DNA of 64,000 nucleotides, taken from assembly GCA_049889655.1 (NCBI GenBank), contig JBMHCY010000003.1, positions 1-64,000 on the forward strand, read 5' to 3'. The notes beneath the pieces are model-generated. The model ran no database searches. It had not been told where the DNA came from and was given only the letters and a program-made list of their open reading frames with translations. Source of the DNA: UBA1172 sp049889655. Lineage in GTDB: Bacteria > Pseudomonadota > Alphaproteobacteria > Puniceispirillales > UBA1172. Each line of letters opens with the position of its first letter. The first letter of the stretch is position 1. A program made the translations under genes and the position numbers. Shown one piece after another: positions 63,067 to 64,000 of this stretch.

Positions 63067-63579
63067 TCAGGCGACATCCATCAGTTTTTCCAGTTTAACA
63101 GCTGCTGCATCCTGGTCAATCTTTTCGATGGCGGCAAATTCGCGGGCAAGACGCTCAAGCGCAGCCTGATACATCTGGCGCTCGCTGTAGGACTGTTCGA
63201 CCTGAGTGTTTTTCTTGCGCAGGTCACGGACAACCTCGGCGATCGATACCGGATCACCGGAACGGATCTTGTCATCATATTGCTTGGCACGCTTGGACCA
63301 CATATCACGGCGGATACGCGCCTTGCCCTTGAGCGTGGTGATGGCTTCATCCATCTGCTTGCGCGAGGACAGGGTACGAAGCCCCAGGCTGCGGGCCTTT
63401 TCCAGCGGCACACGGAGGGTCATTCTGTCCTGCTCAAAACGCACGACAAGCATATCAATCTTGTGCCCGGCAACCGTGTTGGCCTCGGTGCCGAGGATGC
63501 GACCGACACCGTGGGTCGGATAGACGACGAAATCATCGGCGCTGAATTCGGTATCTTGATTGGCTTTCTGTTTGGCCAT
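63067..63579 (-). CDS. CarD family transcriptional regulator
   Basis: CarD proteins bind RNA polymerase beta and stabilise the open promoter complex, affecting rRNA and stress genes. The 170-aa protein starts with SADDFVVYPTHGVGRILGTE, a Tudor-like RNA polymerase interaction domain (to about 70), followed by a helical DNA-binding part with EAITTLKGKARIRRDMWSKRAKQYDDKI and RDLRKKN. ATG 63579 is chosen because AGAGGAT precedes it and it gives the standard length. It follows fdxA on the same strand, and its leader has two competing hairpins. Confidence 0.93.
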   Translation of the reverse strand: MAKQKANQDTEFSADDFVVYPTHGVGRILGTEANTVAGHKIDMLVVRFEQDRMTLRVPLEKARSLGLRTLSSRKQMDEAITTLKGKARIRRDMWSKRAKQYDDKIRSGDPVSIAEVVRDLRKKNTQVEQSYSERQMYQAALERLAREFAAIEKIDQDAAAVKLEKLMDVA

Positions 63580-63587
63580 GATTGATC

Positions 63588-63641
63588 CTCTTTTTTCGAA
63601 AAAAGAGACCTGCCGATGGTGAACCATCGGCGCTCTTTTTT
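63588..63641 (-). promoter_or_regulatory. carD leader with terminator-like and ribosome-site-covering hairpins
   Basis: Reading the minus strand, AAAAAAGAG, GCCGATGGT-TC-ACCATCGGC and CTCTTTTTT form a long hairpin with an A-tract before and a T-tract after (63641-63588), a textbook intrinsic terminator. The T-tract part CTCTTTTTT can alternatively pair with the next nine bases, AAAAAAGAG, through a UCGA loop (perfect palindrome 63588-63607). The second hairpin runs into the carD ribosome site (AGAGGAT, about 10 bases before ATG). The two structures exclude each other. The arrangement suggests attenuation or translational control; it could simply be a terminator plus a chance palindrome. Confidence 0.55.
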
Positions 63642-63700
63642 GCATTTTTTGCGAGCAACGGAAAATTATCAGCCCTACGCTGATCTCCGGCGTAAGCATT

Positions 63701-63729
63701 AATATAGCACAAAAACGCAACTTTGACCA
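63701..63729 (-). promoter_or_regulatory. Candidate promoter of carD
   Basis: On the minus strand, TGGTCA (63729-63724) and TATATT (63706-63701) are separated by 17 bp, just after the fdxA terminator. Transcription would start near 63693, giving a leader of roughly 110 nt that includes the two hairpins. Confidence 0.45.
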
Positions 63730-63740
63730 GTGGAGTGGCC

Positions 63741-63760
63741 AAAAAGCATCAAAATGATGC
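63741..63760 (-). terminator. Intrinsic terminator of fdxA
   Basis: On the minus strand GCATCA and TGATGC form a 6-bp stem with a TTT loop (63760-63746), followed by TTTTT. It begins two bases after the fdxA stop codon. The stem is short, so termination strength is moderate. Confidence 0.65.
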
Positions 63761-63761
63761 G

Positions 63762-64000
63762 TCAGGCACCCTTTCCGGGGGCTTTTGAGAAATATTTTTC
63801 AAACTTGCCCTCGACATCCCGAAATTCATCCGCATCGGCTGGCGGGTCGATCTGGCGGGCGATATTCGGCCAGATGGCGGCCATCTCGGCATTCAGTTTG
63901 AGCCATGGCTCAGCACCCGGATCAGTATCGGGGAGGATCGCCTCGACCGGGCATTCCGGCTCGCAGACACCGCAATCAATGCACTCATCGGGATCGATGA
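63762..64000 (-). CDS. fdxA: Ferredoxin FdxA, 7Fe type (partial, N-terminus outside window)
   Basis: The last 78 codons are present and read to a TGA at 63764-63762. The visible part has the 4Fe-4S motif CIDCGVCEPECP followed by a long acidic C-terminal part (VEAILPDTDPGAEPWLKLN, then ending EKYFSKAPGKGA) that is characteristic of FdxA of alphaproteobacteria. The first cluster cysteines lie beyond the window end. It is upstream of carD on the same strand, a neighbour pair common in the class. Confidence 0.93.
   Translation of the reverse strand, partial: IDPDECIDCGVCEPECPVEAILPDTDPGAEPWLKLNAEMAAIWPNIARQIDPPADADEFRDVEGKFEKYFSKAPGKGA

Noticed and set aside
1..64000. CRISPR array, rRNA, insertion sequence or prophage genes
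   Set aside because: No regular direct-repeat array, transposase, rRNA segment or phage structural gene was seen.

Overview
The window looks like chromosomal DNA of a GC-rich alphaproteobacterium, most likely a marine member of the Rhodospirillales or SAR116 (Puniceispirillales) side of the class. This placement is an inference from gene content and order, not from a marker-gene tree. Typical alphaproteobacterial blocks are amiC-mrcA-prfB divergent from rne, aat facing DUF2155-mlaD-NDUFA12, xseB-ispA-dxs-tlyA, and a CarD-family regulator next to fdxA and rpoH. Ribonucleotide reductase is the B12-dependent class II enzyme (NrdJ).

Layout. Positions 1-2607 are an accessory edge. The 3' half of tRNA-Met is duplicated at 233-278, and an AT-rich gene for a secreted two-domain hydrolase lies between that copy and the intact tRNA (2531-2607). 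Positions 2744-7912 (minus strand) hold a sulfur-relay operon (cysE, cysteine desulfurase, 2Fe-2S ferredoxin, mnmA) followed by a pair matching TmpA/TmpB, which turn 2-(trimethylamino)ethylphosphonate into glycine betaine and phosphate. Positions 8087-43566 are mostly housekeeping: tyrS, a giant AsmA-like protein, prfB, cell-wall enzymes, rne, a periplasmic protease, aroQ-accB-accC, aat, Mla and complex I accessory genes, nrdJ, clpS-clpA, a D,D-carboxypeptidase, a umuDC mutagenesis operon and an M20 amidohydrolase.

Positions 43760-53174 are a methylated-glycine catabolic region. soxBDAG (heterotetrameric sarcosine oxidase) on the plus strand meets an MttB-family methyltransferase and a dimethylglycine/sarcosine dehydrogenase-like flavoprotein on the minus strand, with one bidirectional terminator between them. 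With tmpAB 40 kb away, the window suggests a route from a quaternary-amine phosphonate to glycine betaine, dimethylglycine, sarcosine and glycine, yielding phosphate, nitrogen and one-carbon units. The glycine betaine to dimethylglycine step is not clearly encoded here; the MttB-like protein is a candidate without proof.

Positions 53345-64000 hold pdxH, a glycine-zipper envelope protein, fabI-aroC, the isoprenoid operon with a PraR-like regulator, a proline iminopeptidase, rpoH, carD and the end of fdxA. The most unusual non-coding features are the carD leader, with two mutually exclusive hairpins (one terminator-like, one covering the ribosome binding site), and the roughly 270-nt structured leader of rne. 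No CRISPR array, rRNA, intact insertion sequence or integrase was seen.
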